64,000 bases of DNA from Clostridium cylindrosporum DSM 605. Its GTDB lineage: Bacteria > Bacillota > Clostridia > Clostridiales > Caloramatoraceae. The DNA is taken from contig NZ_LFVU01000027.1 of NCBI RefSeq assembly GCF_001047375.1, forward strand, positions 62,001 to 126,000, given 5' to 3'. The translations under genes and the position numbers were made by a program. A model generated the notes under the pieces. It made no database searches. It saw nothing but the letters and a program-made list of their open reading frames with translations, and had not been told where the DNA came from. Shown one piece after another: positions 36,741 to 44,812 of the stretch (position 1 is its first letter; each line of letters opens with the position of its first letter).

Positions 36741-37313
36741 ATGATGGATGCTTTAAAAGGATGGATAACCTCAGTAGTTGCTACTGTAATTATTATTACA
36801 ATAGTAGAGCTTATACTCCCAGAGGGAAATATAAAAAAGTATGTGAAGCTTGCAACAGGACTTTTAGTTATGGTTGCAGTTTTGTCTCCATTATTTAAAA
36901 TACTTGTAGGTGATTTTAGTTTAAATGAAAAAATATCTTCATATTCAGAGGCTATTTCATCATACAGTAAGGTAGATACTAAAAAGGCACATGAGGAATT
37001 TAAAACAAAAACTAGAGAGGCCTTTAAAACAAGCTTAAAAGAAAATATTTCTAAAGAAATAAAGTCGAAAACAGGTAAAGATTATATAGTTACATCTATA
37101 GAGCTAAAAAACGATAAAAATGAACTTGATTTTAAGGGTATAAAATGGGTTGAGGTTAAAAAATCCTCACAAGGGGAGGTAGTAACTGTAAATAAAGTTC
37201 AAATAGGTGATGATTCTAAACCTAAAGATGAAGTTCCAAGGGAGAAGGACGTTTTAAAGGTTTTAGAGGATAGCTTTAATGTTAAAGGTGCAGAGGTTAA
37301 ATTTATCCGATAG
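36741..37313 (+). CDS. spoIIIAF: Stage III sporulation protein AF
   Basis: This 190-residue protein has two N-terminal membrane helices (~8-30 and ~40-60) and a soluble C-terminal ring-building-like domain facing the intermembrane space. ATG 36741 (or 36744) follows GGGTGATT; the GTG at 36732 lies within that site. It is separated from spoIIIAG by an unusual 141-nt structured gap. Confidence 0.92.
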   Translation: MMDALKGWITSVVATVIIITIVELILPEGNIKKYVKLATGLLVMVAVLSPLFKILVGDFSLNEKISSYSEAISSYSKVDTKKAHEEFKTKTREAFKTSLKENISKEIKSKTGKDYIVTSIELKNDKNELDFKGIKWVEVKKSSQGEVVTVNKVQIGDDSKPKDEVPREKDVLKVLEDSFNVKGAEVKFIR

Positions 37314-37454
37314 CTAACTGTCGCTAACCCTAGCCACTAAAAGTTAGGGATAAGTAGCACTAAGCTCCTGGATAATGACTTCTAAGAATCAGTGGTAGTT
37401 AAAACTCCTGATTCAAGAATTCTGTTTATCAGATGATAAAGTGAGGAGTATCAA
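37314..37454 (+). ncRNA. Structured leader or repeat-like element before spoIIIAG
   Basis: This gap is less AT-rich than its surroundings and has stacked inverted repeats. They are CCCTAGC/GTTAGGG (37328-37334/37343-37349, one G-T), GAATCAG/CTGATTC (37386-37392/37408-37414) and TTTATC/GATAAA (37425-37430/37435-37440). ACTCCT (37404-37409) is complementary to AGGAGT (37444-37449), the spoIIIAG ribosome site. It shares bases with the second helix, so the two pairings compete. It could be a translational control leader or a small dispersed repeat. I do not recognise a known RNA class. Confidence 0.45.
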
Positions 37455-38093
37455 ATGAAGTTTAAGGAAATTTTAGAAAAGTGGTTTAAGGACCCTAAAA
37501 AGTTTCTTACAAACATAGCAGTAGCATTTCTTATAGGGGTTCTTTTATTAATTATAGGTGATGTAACAGGTAGTCTTTTTAACTTTAAAAAGGATAAATC
37601 AAATGCTGAAAAGCTACCTAAGGAAACTGTACAAAAAGAAGATGACGCTGAAGTTGAGGTTTCATCTAATTCTCAAAGTTTTCCAGGTGCTAAGGACTAT
37701 GAGGAAAAGCTTAAAAGAGATTTAGCTGATTCCCTAATTCAAATTCAAGGTGTAGGAAAAGTAGATGTAATGATTTACTTTCAAGGAAGTAGTGAAAGTA
37801 TACCTGCAGTAAATAGTACTGATACAAATAAAAAAACAGATGAAAAAGATAAAGAAGGTGGAACAAGAACCATAACAGAGAGTAGTAAAACTAGTACTGT
37901 TGTAACCGCAGGTGACTCTTCGGGTAATAAGGCTCTTATTGTTAAAGAAATAAGACCAAGCATTGGTGGAGTTATGATAGTTGCAGAGGGCGCTGTTAAT
38001 TCAAGTATTAAGGAAGAGGTTACAAATGCTGTTAAGACATTGTTAAATCTTCCAGCTAATAAGGTGGTGGTTTCTCCTATGAAAAAAAGTTAA
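37455..38093 (+). CDS. spoIIIAG: Stage III sporulation protein AG
   Basis: The 212-residue protein has one N-terminal membrane helix (~17-37) and a ring-building domain. The C-terminal half contains GVGKVDVMIYF and KPSIGGVMIVAEGA-like RPSIGGVMIVAEGA motifs. It forms the large ring in the intermembrane space. The start follows GTGAGGAGT, which the leader could mask. Confidence 0.93.
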   Translation: MKFKEILEKWFKDPKKFLTNIAVAFLIGVLLLIIGDVTGSLFNFKKDKSNAEKLPKETVQKEDDAEVEVSSNSQSFPGAKDYEEKLKRDLADSLIQIQGVGKVDVMIYFQGSSESIPAVNSTDTNKKTDEKDKEGGTRTITESSKTSTVVTAGDSSGNKALIVKEIRPSIGGVMIVAEGAVNSSIKEEVTNAVKTLLNLPANKVVVSPMKKS

Positions 38094-38152
38094 GCATATA
38101 TAAGAAATACTTTACATATAATTTATTAATTAAAAAGGAAGGTGGGTTTTAA

Positions 38153-38674
38153 ATGCCAAATTTCAGAAAACAAACAGTTATAATTGCAGTGTTAATAGGT
38201 CTAATAGGATGTGCAAGCTTCTTTGCAAAGAAGTTCAATGATTCTTTTAAGGATACGGATATGGTTTTAAAGCAAGGTACTGAGGTAACTGAGACATTAA
38301 ACAAAAAGGTAGCAAGTTCAAGTAAAAGCTTTTATTCAGAGGGAAGAATGGCTAGAGAAAATCAAAGAACAACAATGAAACAAGAGCTTGAAAGTATTGT
38401 AAACAATAAAAATGCTACTAAAGAATCAAAGGAAAAAGCAAGTCAAAAACTTATGGGATTAATTGAAAAAGGGGAAAAAGAAAGTAAGATTGAGACTATG
38501 GTTAAAGAAAAAGGATTTGAAGAAGCTCTTTGCATAATAGATGATAATGGAGTAGAAATCAGTGTTAAAAGTAGTGAAAAATTAACAAGTGAAAAAGTTA
38601 ACCAAATTAAAGATATTGCTGTTAGATCAAGTGGAGTAGCTCCAAGTGGAATAATAATAAAGCAAAATCAATAG
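38153..38674 (+). CDS. spoIIIAH: Stage III sporulation protein AH
   Basis: The 173-residue protein has an N-terminal membrane helix and a soluble domain with long helices ending in a ring-building fold. It contacts forespore SpoIIQ across the septum. AAGGTGGG precedes ATG 38153. It closes the operon, with a 16-bp terminator stem after it. Confidence 0.93.
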   Translation: MPNFRKQTVIIAVLIGLIGCASFFAKKFNDSFKDTDMVLKQGTEVTETLNKKVASSSKSFYSEGRMARENQRTTMKQELESIVNNKNATKESKEKASQKLMGLIEKGEKESKIETMVKEKGFEEALCIIDDNGVEISVKSSEKLTSEKVNQIKDIAVRSSGVAPSGIIIKQNQ

Positions 38675-38682
38675 ATCTACAT

Positions 38683-38721
38683 AAAATTTTACGCCTAGTG
38701 TTATCTAGGCGTAAAATTTTT
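38683..38721 (+). terminator. Terminator of the spoIIIA operon
   Basis: AAAATTTTACGCCTAG (38683-38698) pairs perfectly with its complement (38705-38720) around TGTTAT, ending in TTTTT. Confidence 0.9.
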
Positions 38722-38768
38722 AATATTATTAATAGAAATATAGAATTTAGTATATACTATATTAAACT

Positions 38769-38797
38769 TTGTAAATTCAATGTTTTTCTGTTATAAT
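38769..38797 (+). promoter_or_regulatory. asp23 promoter
   Basis: TTGTAA (38769-38774), a 17-nt spacer and TATAAT (38792-38797), with TG at 38789-38790, form an extended -10 promoter 41 nt before the gene. Confidence 0.72.
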
Positions 38798-38838
38798 ATC
38801 TTTAAAATATCCGATTCCTAATCTAGGAGGTGTATATA

Positions 38839-39204
38839 ATGGATGAGAACATAAATGTTACTGAAGAAGTAGGGTCAGTTAGAATAGCTTCTGACGTAAT
38901 CACTGTTATTGCTTCTATAGCTGCTACAGAAATTAAAGGTGTAGCGTCACTTGGCGGTAAAGATTTTGCTGAGAAGTTTGGAGTGAAAAGCGCGAGTAAA
39001 GGCGTGAAAGTGCAAGTTAGTGAAGAAGATACTACTATAGATATACACTTAGTTATAGAGTACGGAGTAAAAATACTAGATGTAGCGTCTAAGGTACAAC
39101 AAAACGTAAAGAAGTCGGTTGAAACTATGTCAGGACTTTCTGTATCGTGTGTTAATGTACATGTACAAGGTATTACAATGCCAAAGGAAGATAAGGCGGA
39201 ATAG
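38839..39204 (+). CDS. Asp23/Gls24 family envelope stress protein
   Basis: This 121-residue protein fits the Asp23/YqhY family (VRIASDVITVIASIAATEIKGV, then a strand-rich core and VNVHVQGI). YqhY-like members lie next to nusB in Firmicutes and are linked to fatty acid or envelope homeostasis. ATG 38839 follows AGGAGGTG; GTG 38830 overlaps that site. Confidence 0.93.
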   Translation: MDENINVTEEVGSVRIASDVITVIASIAATEIKGVASLGGKDFAEKFGVKSASKGVKVQVSEEDTTIDIHLVIEYGVKILDVASKVQQNVKKSVETMSGLSVSCVNVHVQGITMPKEDKAE

Positions 39205-39264
39205 TACTTATTTAAATTAACCCTCTGCAAGCAGAGGGTTAATTTAAATTATTAAGTCCGCCTT
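39193..39264 (+). terminator. Long hairpin ending asp23
   Basis: The core TTTAAATTAACCCTCTGC (39211-39228) pairs with its perfect complement (39231-39248). An outer AAGGCGGA/TCCGCCTT (39193-39200/39257-39264) extends it across the stop codon with a bulge. There is no clean T run, so it may protect the 3' end rather than only terminate. Confidence 0.6.
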
Positions 39265-39329
39265 GGGAATCTTAGGAATTTAATAAATTATACGATAAAG
39301 CTTAAAGGCATATTAATGGAGGAAAATAC

Positions 39330-39773
39330 ATGAGTAGAAGAAAGGCTAGAGAACTTGCAATGCACCTTGTATATCAGCTTTCTTTAAAGAATGCAGTTGG
39401 ACAAGAAATTGTAGAAAATTATTATGAAGCACGTGAAATACCAGTAGAAAACGAATGCGAATTTGATACTTTAAAGTTATCAGATAATGACCTTCAATAT
39501 ATAACATCAACTGTTATGTTAATAGAAGAAAATATAAAGGAAATAGATTCATATATAGAAAAGTATTCAAGGGGTTGGAAAGTAGCTAGAATTGGTAGAG
39601 TAGAACTTGCAATTATGAGAATTGCAATATTCGAAATGTTAAACAGAGAGGATGTACCAAATGCATCAGCTATAAATGAGGCTATAGAACTTTCAAAAAT
39701 ATACTGTGAAGATAAATCAAGAGCATTTATAAATGGAGTTCTTGGTAACATTCAAAGGGAGATAGAAGCTTAG
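39330..39773 (+). CDS. nusB: Transcription antitermination factor NusB
   Basis: The 147-residue all-helical RNA-binding protein has SRRKARELAMHLVYQ at its N-terminus and LRREDVPNASAINEAIELSK-like LNREDVPNASAINEAIELSK near 110-130. It joins NusE on boxA of rRNA transcripts. ATG follows TGGAGGAAAA. Its stop overlaps the GTG start of the next gene (TAGTG). Confidence 0.95.
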   Translation: MSRRKARELAMHLVYQLSLKNAVGQEIVENYYEAREIPVENECEFDTLKLSDNDLQYITSTVMLIEENIKEIDSYIEKYSRGWKVARIGRVELAIMRIAIFEMLNREDVPNASAINEAIELSKIYCEDKSRAFINGVLGNIQREIEA

Positions 39774-40696
39774 TGGCAAATGTACTAGGAATAGATACTA
39801 GTAACTATACAACTTCTATAGCTATATATTCAGATGATGGAATAATAGAAGATAGAAGAAAATTACTTACAGTAAGTTTGGGTAAAAGGGGTCTGAGACA
39901 GTCAGATGCCCTTTTTGAACATATCAAAAATATGCCTAGTCTTCTAGAGGGTTTGAAAGTTTATAAGTTAGATGCTGTTGCAGTTAGTACGAAGCCAAGA
40001 CCTATTGAGGGGTCCTATATGCCAGTATTTTTAGCAGGAGAAAGTATAGCGAAGTCTATAGCAAATCTAAATAATATCCCATTACTAGAAACTACACATC
40101 AAGAGGGACATTTAGAAGCAGCTTTGAATTCAATTAGTTTAAATTTTAATAATTTTATTGCTATACATATATCAGGTGGAACAACAGAGGTTTTAAATGT
40201 TAAAAATAATGAGATATATAATATAGATATAATCGGTGGTACAAAGGATATAAGTATTGGTCAATTTATAGATAGGACAGGTGTTGGTCTTGGACATACT
40301 TTTCCAGCAGGAACAAGTATTGATAAATTAGCTTTAAAGGTTAAAGAGTCTAATTTAAGAATACCATCAAAGGTTGAGGGGTTATTTATGAATTTTTCTG
40401 GACAAGAAACAAAAGCTCATGAGTATATATCCCTAAACTATAATAGTGAAGATATATCCTATGCTGTGATGTTATGTATATCAAAAACCCTGCAAAAGGT
40501 ATGTTTAAATATACAAAAACTTTATGATTTACCTATAGTGTTTATGGGGGGAGTATCTTCAAGTAAGTTTTTAAAAGAGTATTTTAAAAGAAATAAATTT
40601 AATAATGTTTATTTTGCAAGAGGCCAATATGGATGTGATAATGCTGTTGGAGTAGCTAAAATAGGTTATAAAAAAATAGTTAGTACATATAAATAA
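39773..40696 (+). CDS. Kae1/TsaD-like protein (peptidase M22 family)
   Basis: This 307-residue ASKHA-fold protein resembles TsaD. Metal ligands appear as THQEGH (His109, His113), and ISGGTTEV and MGGVSSSKFL match the phosphate loops. QSDALFEHIKN near 43-53 is typical of a Clostridial paralogue encoded behind nusB. A true TsaD for tRNA t6A is usually ~340 residues and elsewhere, so this is probably a second copy of unknown role. It starts at GTG. Confidence 0.8.
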   Translation: MANVLGIDTSNYTTSIAIYSDDGIIEDRRKLLTVSLGKRGLRQSDALFEHIKNMPSLLEGLKVYKLDAVAVSTKPRPIEGSYMPVFLAGESIAKSIANLNNIPLLETTHQEGHLEAALNSISLNFNNFIAIHISGGTTEVLNVKNNEIYNIDIIGGTKDISIGQFIDRTGVGLGHTFPAGTSIDKLALKVKESNLRIPSKVEGLFMNFSGQETKAHEYISLNYNSEDISYAVMLCISKTLQKVCLNIQKLYDLPIVFMGGVSSSKFLKEYFKRNKFNNVYFARGQYGCDNAVGVAKIGYKKIVSTYK

Positions 40697-40783
40697 AATA
40701 TCAAATAATGGAAGAGAAATTCATCACATTTTTCTGCTAGACATTTATTAATCAAAATGATAAACTGATTTCAATTATAATTA

Positions 40784-40813
40784 ACATATACTAAAGGGTA
40801 TATGTGATATACC
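40784..40813 (+). promoter_or_regulatory. Competing hairpins in the folD leader
   Basis: ACATATAC (40784-40791) pairs with GTATATGT (40798-40805), and GGTATAT (40797-40803) can pair with ATATACC (40807-40813). They exclude each other. No known folate riboswitch pattern was found. Confidence 0.35.
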
Positions 40814-40859
40814 GTTTATTTAGCAAAATAAAATACATTTTATCTTATGAGGTGAGAAA

Positions 40860-41711
40860 ATGAGTGGAATAATTATTAACGCTAAGCAAGTAGCGGCAAA
40901 CATTAGAGAAGAGTTAAAGGTGAAAGTTAATAAGCACAAGGAAATTAAAGGAAGAGTTCCAGGAGTTGCTGCAATACTAGTAGGAAACGATCCTTCATCT
41001 GTTTCATATGTTAAGGGACAACAAAAGACTGCATCTGAAGTAGGTGTAGAATATAAGATGTTTGAACTACCAGCAGAAAGTACAGAGGAAGAAGTTATAT
41101 CTCTTATAAATGAATTAAATGATAGAGAAGACGTTAATGGAATAATAGTACAGCTTCCACTTCCAAAGCACATATCACCAGATAATGTTGCAAGAGCTAT
41201 TAAACCTAATAAGGATATAGACTGCTTTACTTTAGACAACACGGGTAAACTTTTCAGAGGAGAAAAATGTTTACTTCCTTGTACACCAAAGGGTATTGTT
41301 AGATTAATTAAAGAAACAGGAATTGAACTTGTAGGTAAGAAAGTGTGTGTAGTTGGAAGAAGTAACATAGTTGGTAAGCCTGTAGCACTGCTACTTCTTG
41401 CTGAAGGTGCTACTGTTAACATCTGTCATTCAAAAACGAAGGATTTAAAGGCAGAAACTCTAAATTGCGATATATTAGTAAGTGCAGCTGGAAAGGCTAA
41501 TCTTATAACCGCTGATATGGTAAAGGAAGGAACTGTTGTTATTGATGCTGGAGTTAACATGGTTGATGGAAAGTTAAAGGGAGATGTTGACTTTGATGCA
41601 GTACTTGAAAAAGCATCACACATTACTCCTGTACCAGGTGGAGTAGGTGCAATGACAACTACAATGCTTATTGAAAACATTTTGGAGGCTTCACTAGAAT
41701 ATGAACAATAA
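40860..41711 (+). CDS. folD: FolD, methylenetetrahydrofolate dehydrogenase/cyclohydrolase
   Basis: The 283-residue bifunctional enzyme interconverts methylene-, methenyl- and formyl-tetrahydrofolate. SYVKGQQKTASEVGV carries the catalytic Lys, QLPLPKH is a signature, and the NADP part has VVGRSNIVGKPVALLL. TPVPGGVGAMTTTML closes it. It begins a run folD-xseA-xseB-ispA and overlaps xseA by 11 nt. ATG follows GAGGTGAG. Confidence 0.95.
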   Translation: MSGIIINAKQVAANIREELKVKVNKHKEIKGRVPGVAAILVGNDPSSVSYVKGQQKTASEVGVEYKMFELPAESTEEEVISLINELNDREDVNGIIVQLPLPKHISPDNVARAIKPNKDIDCFTLDNTGKLFRGEKCLLPCTPKGIVRLIKETGIELVGKKVCVVGRSNIVGKPVALLLLAEGATVNICHSKTKDLKAETLNCDILVSAAGKANLITADMVKEGTVVIDAGVNMVDGKLKGDVDFDAVLEKASHITPVPGGVGAMTTTMLIENILEASLEYEQ

Positions 41712-43014
41712 ACACTTTAGTGTATATGAGGTAAACTCATACATTAAGGATATTTTTGAAAATGATATTGAATTAATTGATATATACATAAATGGAGAAA
41801 TATCTAACTTCACCCATCATTCATCGGGACATATGTATTTTACATTAAAAGATGATAAGGCAAAGCTTAGCTGTGTAATGTTTAAGGGAGATACATTACT
41901 ATTGAAGTTTAGACCACAAAATGGGCAAAAGGTTCTAGTTAGAGGAAGAGTTTCAGTTTACGAAAGAGACGGCAAATATCAGGTATATTGCAAAGCTATG
42001 CAGCCTGACGGTATTGGCAGCTTATATATTGCATATGAGCAGCTTAAGAAAAAACTAGAATCAGAAGGTTTGTTTGATGTGGCAAGGAAAAAATCCTTGC
42101 CATTTTTTCCGAATAGAATAGGGGTAATTACCTCACCTACAGGTGCTGTTATTAGAGATATAATTAACGTAGCAACTAATAGATATAAAGGAACCGATAT
42201 ACTTCTTTATCCAGCAAAGGTTCAAGGAGAGGGAGCAGAGTATACAATAATAGAGGGGATAGAGTATTTTAATAAAAAGAGTGATATAGATGTTATTATA
42301 ATTGCAAGAGGTGGCGGTTCGATAGAAGAGCTTTGGGCTTTTAATGAAGAGTCTTTAGCAAGAGCAGTTTATAGTAGCAAAATACCTATAGTATCAGCTA
42401 TTGGTCATGAAACAGATTTTACAATCTGTGATTTTGTTTCAGACTACAGGGCATCAACCCCATCCCATGCTGCTGAATTAATAGTTCCATCATTTGATAA
42501 TTTATCATATAAAATAAGTTCAATAGACCAAAGGTTATATGCATTAATGAATATAGTCTTAACAGAAAAATCTAGCAAGGTTGAAAGCTATAAAAATATA
42601 CTAGAAATGAGATCTCCTGATAGAAAGTTAAAGGCAAATATGCAATATCTAGATGGATTATACGACAAAATATTAAGTAGTTTTTATGATAAGATAAAAG
42701 TTGAGAGAAGTAATATTTTAATAAAAGAGAAGGATATTATTTCCCTTGTACAGAAGTCTCTTATGAATAAAAAATCAAAATATGCAGTTTTAATTTCTAA
42801 GCTTGATGCTATGAGTCCTATTAATGTTCTTAAAAGAGGATATACCTTTACCCAAATTGGGAAAAAGGTTGTAAATAGTGTTAGTAATGTTAAGTTAGGA
42901 GATATTATAAATGTTAATATGATAGATGGAGAGTTGAATTGTAAGGTAGAAGAAATAGTGGAGGGGAAAAAATGGCAGCTAGAAAAAAAGAGAAGAATTT
43001 CGAAGGAGCAATAG
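41701..43014 (+). CDS. xseA: Exonuclease VII large subunit
   Basis: The 437-residue subunit has an N-terminal OB-fold (~1-100: FTHHSSGHMYFTLKD) and the catalytic domain with GVITSPTGAVIRDI and ARGGGSIEELWAFNEE, then SAIGHETDFTI. A coiled-coil region follows. It degrades single-stranded DNA with XseB. The 3' end overlaps xseB by 43 nt. Confidence 0.95.
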   Translation: MNNKHFSVYEVNSYIKDIFENDIELIDIYINGEISNFTHHSSGHMYFTLKDDKAKLSCVMFKGDTLLLKFRPQNGQKVLVRGRVSVYERDGKYQVYCKAMQPDGIGSLYIAYEQLKKKLESEGLFDVARKKSLPFFPNRIGVITSPTGAVIRDIINVATNRYKGTDILLYPAKVQGEGAEYTIIEGIEYFNKKSDIDVIIIARGGGSIEELWAFNEESLARAVYSSKIPIVSAIGHETDFTICDFVSDYRASTPSHAAELIVPSFDNLSYKISSIDQRLYALMNIVLTEKSSKVESYKNILEMRSPDRKLKANMQYLDGLYDKILSSFYDKIKVERSNILIKEKDIISLVQKSLMNKKSKYAVLISKLDAMSPINVLKRGYTFTQIGKKVVNSVSNVKLGDIINVNMIDGELNCKVEEIVEGKKWQLEKKRRISKEQ

Positions 43015-43214
43015 ATAGATTAGAGGAGATAGTTACTAAAATGGAAAGTGAAGAGCTCTCCCTTGAAGAATCTATAGATATATTCAAAGAGGGAATGGAT
43101 CTCGTTGCTCTTTGTAATGCAAGGCTTGATGAAGCGGAACAAAAGATTAACTCTATAGTTAAGGCTAAAAATGGAGAGGTTCAAGAGGAAGAATTCTCTC
43201 TACAGGGGGAATAG
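42972..43214 (+). CDS. xseB: Exonuclease VII small subunit
   Basis: The 80-residue helical protein has FEGAIDRLEEIVTKMESEELSLEESIDIFKEGM, the family's hallmark. It binds the coiled coil of XseA in several copies. Its ATG is inside xseA with GTGGAGGGG just upstream. Confidence 0.95.
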   Translation: MAARKKEKNFEGAIDRLEEIVTKMESEELSLEESIDIFKEGMDLVALCNARLDEAEQKINSIVKAKNGEVQEEEFSLQGE

Positions 43215-43216
43215 AA

Positions 43217-44095
43217 ATGACTTTTGAAAATGAGTTAAAATCCATTATAGAATCCATCAATAGAAATATAGCCTCAATTGTTGATTATAAAGTAACAGAA
43301 AAGACCATAGCAGATGCTATGAATTATAGTTTACTTGCAGGAGGAAAAAGGGTAAGACCTGTTTTAGTCCTTGCAGTAGCAAAGGCATTAGGTGGTGACG
43401 TAAATAAGGCACTACCTTTTGCTATTTCAATAGAATGTATACATACCTACTCTTTGATACACGATGACCTTCCAGCTATGGATAATGATGATTTGAGAAG
43501 AGGATCTCCAACTAATCATATTAAGTTTGGGGAAGGTAATGCTATACTTGCAGGAGATGGTCTTTTAAACTTAGCATTTGAAATTATATTTGATGAGATT
43601 GAAAAGTCTAATTATAATTCCTATTATGCTAAAATAGGAAAAATTATTTCTAATGCTTCAGGCATAAGGGGAATGATAGCAGGGCAAATTATAGATATTG
43701 AAAGTGAAGGGAAAGCTATATCTATAGATAGATTAATTGAAATGCATAGCAAGAAAACAGGAGCATTAATTGAGGCCGCTTGCATAGTTGGAGCATTATC
43801 AGCAGAGCGTGAAGACTACTTAGATATTATAAGGGAATATGGTAAGAATATAGGGCTAGTATTCCAAATTGTTGATGATATACTTGATTACACAGGAGAT
43901 CCCAAAGTACTTGGTAAGAACATTGGAAGTGATAAGGAGAATAATAAATCTACATTTGTTTCCCTACTTGGAATAGAGGAATCTATAAACCTTTCAAGGA
44001 GTTTAACAGATAAAGCCCTAGAGATTTCAAAAGAAATTGATCCAAGTGGCTTTTTATCAGATTATACCAGATACCTTCTAAATCGAAGTAAGTAA
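43217..44095 (+). CDS. ispA: Farnesyl diphosphate / geranyltranstransferase synthase
   Basis: The 292-residue prenyl synthase has the first Asp-rich motif DDLPAMDNDD (~86-95) with chain-length region SLIHDDLPAMDND, the GGKRVRP start motif, and the second DDILDYTGD. It makes farnesyl diphosphate from IPP. It lies before OLE RNA and dxs, which start isoprenoid precursor synthesis, as in other OLE-bearing genomes. It starts 2 nt after xseB. Confidence 0.93.
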   Translation: MTFENELKSIIESINRNIASIVDYKVTEKTIADAMNYSLLAGGKRVRPVLVLAVAKALGGDVNKALPFAISIECIHTYSLIHDDLPAMDNDDLRRGSPTNHIKFGEGNAILAGDGLLNLAFEIIFDEIEKSNYNSYYAKIGKIISNASGIRGMIAGQIIDIESEGKAISIDRLIEMHSKKTGALIEAACIVGALSAEREDYLDIIREYGKNIGLVFQIVDDILDYTGDPKVLGKNIGSDKENNKSTFVSLLGIEESINLSRSLTDKALEISKEIDPSGFLSDYTRYLLNRSK

Positions 44096-44155
44096 AAATA
44101 TAAATTAACCTACATAAGAATAGGGAAATATAACTTATAAAAGTTATATGAAATA

Positions 44156-44184
44156 TTGTTACTTTATATCATATATGCTAGAAT
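44156..44184 (+). promoter_or_regulatory. Promoter of the OLE RNA
   Basis: TTGTTA (44156-44161), a 17-nt spacer and TAGAAT (44179-44184), with TG at 44176-44177 as an extended -10, predict a start near 44191. That is 4 nt before the terminal helix of the RNA. Confidence 0.75.
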
Positions 44185-44190
44185 AATAAA

Positions 44191-44795
44191 TTAGCTTAGG
44201 TGGTGCAGTATTCTAGTCGGCTATACCTCTTTTGAAGGCGGGGCTAAAAATTCGTCAAAGGGCACATCGATGAAGCTTCTTGTGCTGGCTCGTTACGCCC
44301 AGTTATGGGTTGGTGCTGGGAGTAAGAGAAGTGGGGCGACCGCAATGGCATGCGCAATCGACCCTACTTTTCGTGGAGACCTATCTTCGTGGATAACTAG
44401 ATTACTCTACGGTATAGGATTAAACCTGCATAGTGGTTAGAAATAGCTACTTGCAGTGTAGCCTGCCTTGAGTGAAATTGGCGGAGGGTGGATCAGACTA
44501 TTACTTTCAGGGCCCGAAGGTAATAGTTATTGCTACAGGAAACCAATTTTGCAAAAGAGGCTAGGAAGAGGCTATGTCGTTTGGGAAAACCACTAGACTG
44601 TTCAACTAGTTAATAGAAGTGATAAAGTAGGGATTGCAGTGCGGACTAAGTGGCAATCTAGCCCTATACTTGGCAACGATGTAGATTTTCGGTTAAAGGG
44701 AAACCACCATTATGGCGACATGTGGTCTCGAAAATGGGAAAGCCTGCTAGACCTAAGCCGCAAACTTAACCTACTTTATTACCACCTAAGGGTAT
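44191..44795 (+). ncRNA. ole: OLE RNA (ornate large extremophilic RNA)
   Basis: A ~600-nt stretch between ispA and oapA lacks a plausible reading frame and has much higher G+C than its neighbours. It holds many helices, for example AGGGATTGC with its complement (44629-44664) and an 11-bp arm 44497-44507/44517-44527. CTTAGGTGGT (44195-44204) pairs perfectly with ACCACCTAAG (44781-44790), closing the whole RNA. OLE RNAs are ~600 nt, sit between isoprenoid genes and are followed by OapA, exactly as here. They form a membrane-associated complex and aid survival under cold, alcohol and metal stress. The call rests on size, position and partner gene; a covariance model was not run. Confidence 0.88.
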
Positions 44796-44812
44796 TATAT
44801 AAAGGTGGTTTT

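Noticed and set aside
40697-40859. Folate or purine riboswitch before folD
   Set aside because: No THF or purine riboswitch core sequence could be found; only short AT-rich hairpins.
40820-41422. 200-codon - strand frame opposite folD
   Set aside because: Shadow of a conserved gene; no start signals or recognisable motifs.
44639-44812. Reading frame upstream of and continuous with oapA
   Set aside because: It lies entirely in the OLE RNA, has no ribosome site, and its residues look unlike the membrane protein that starts at 44813.
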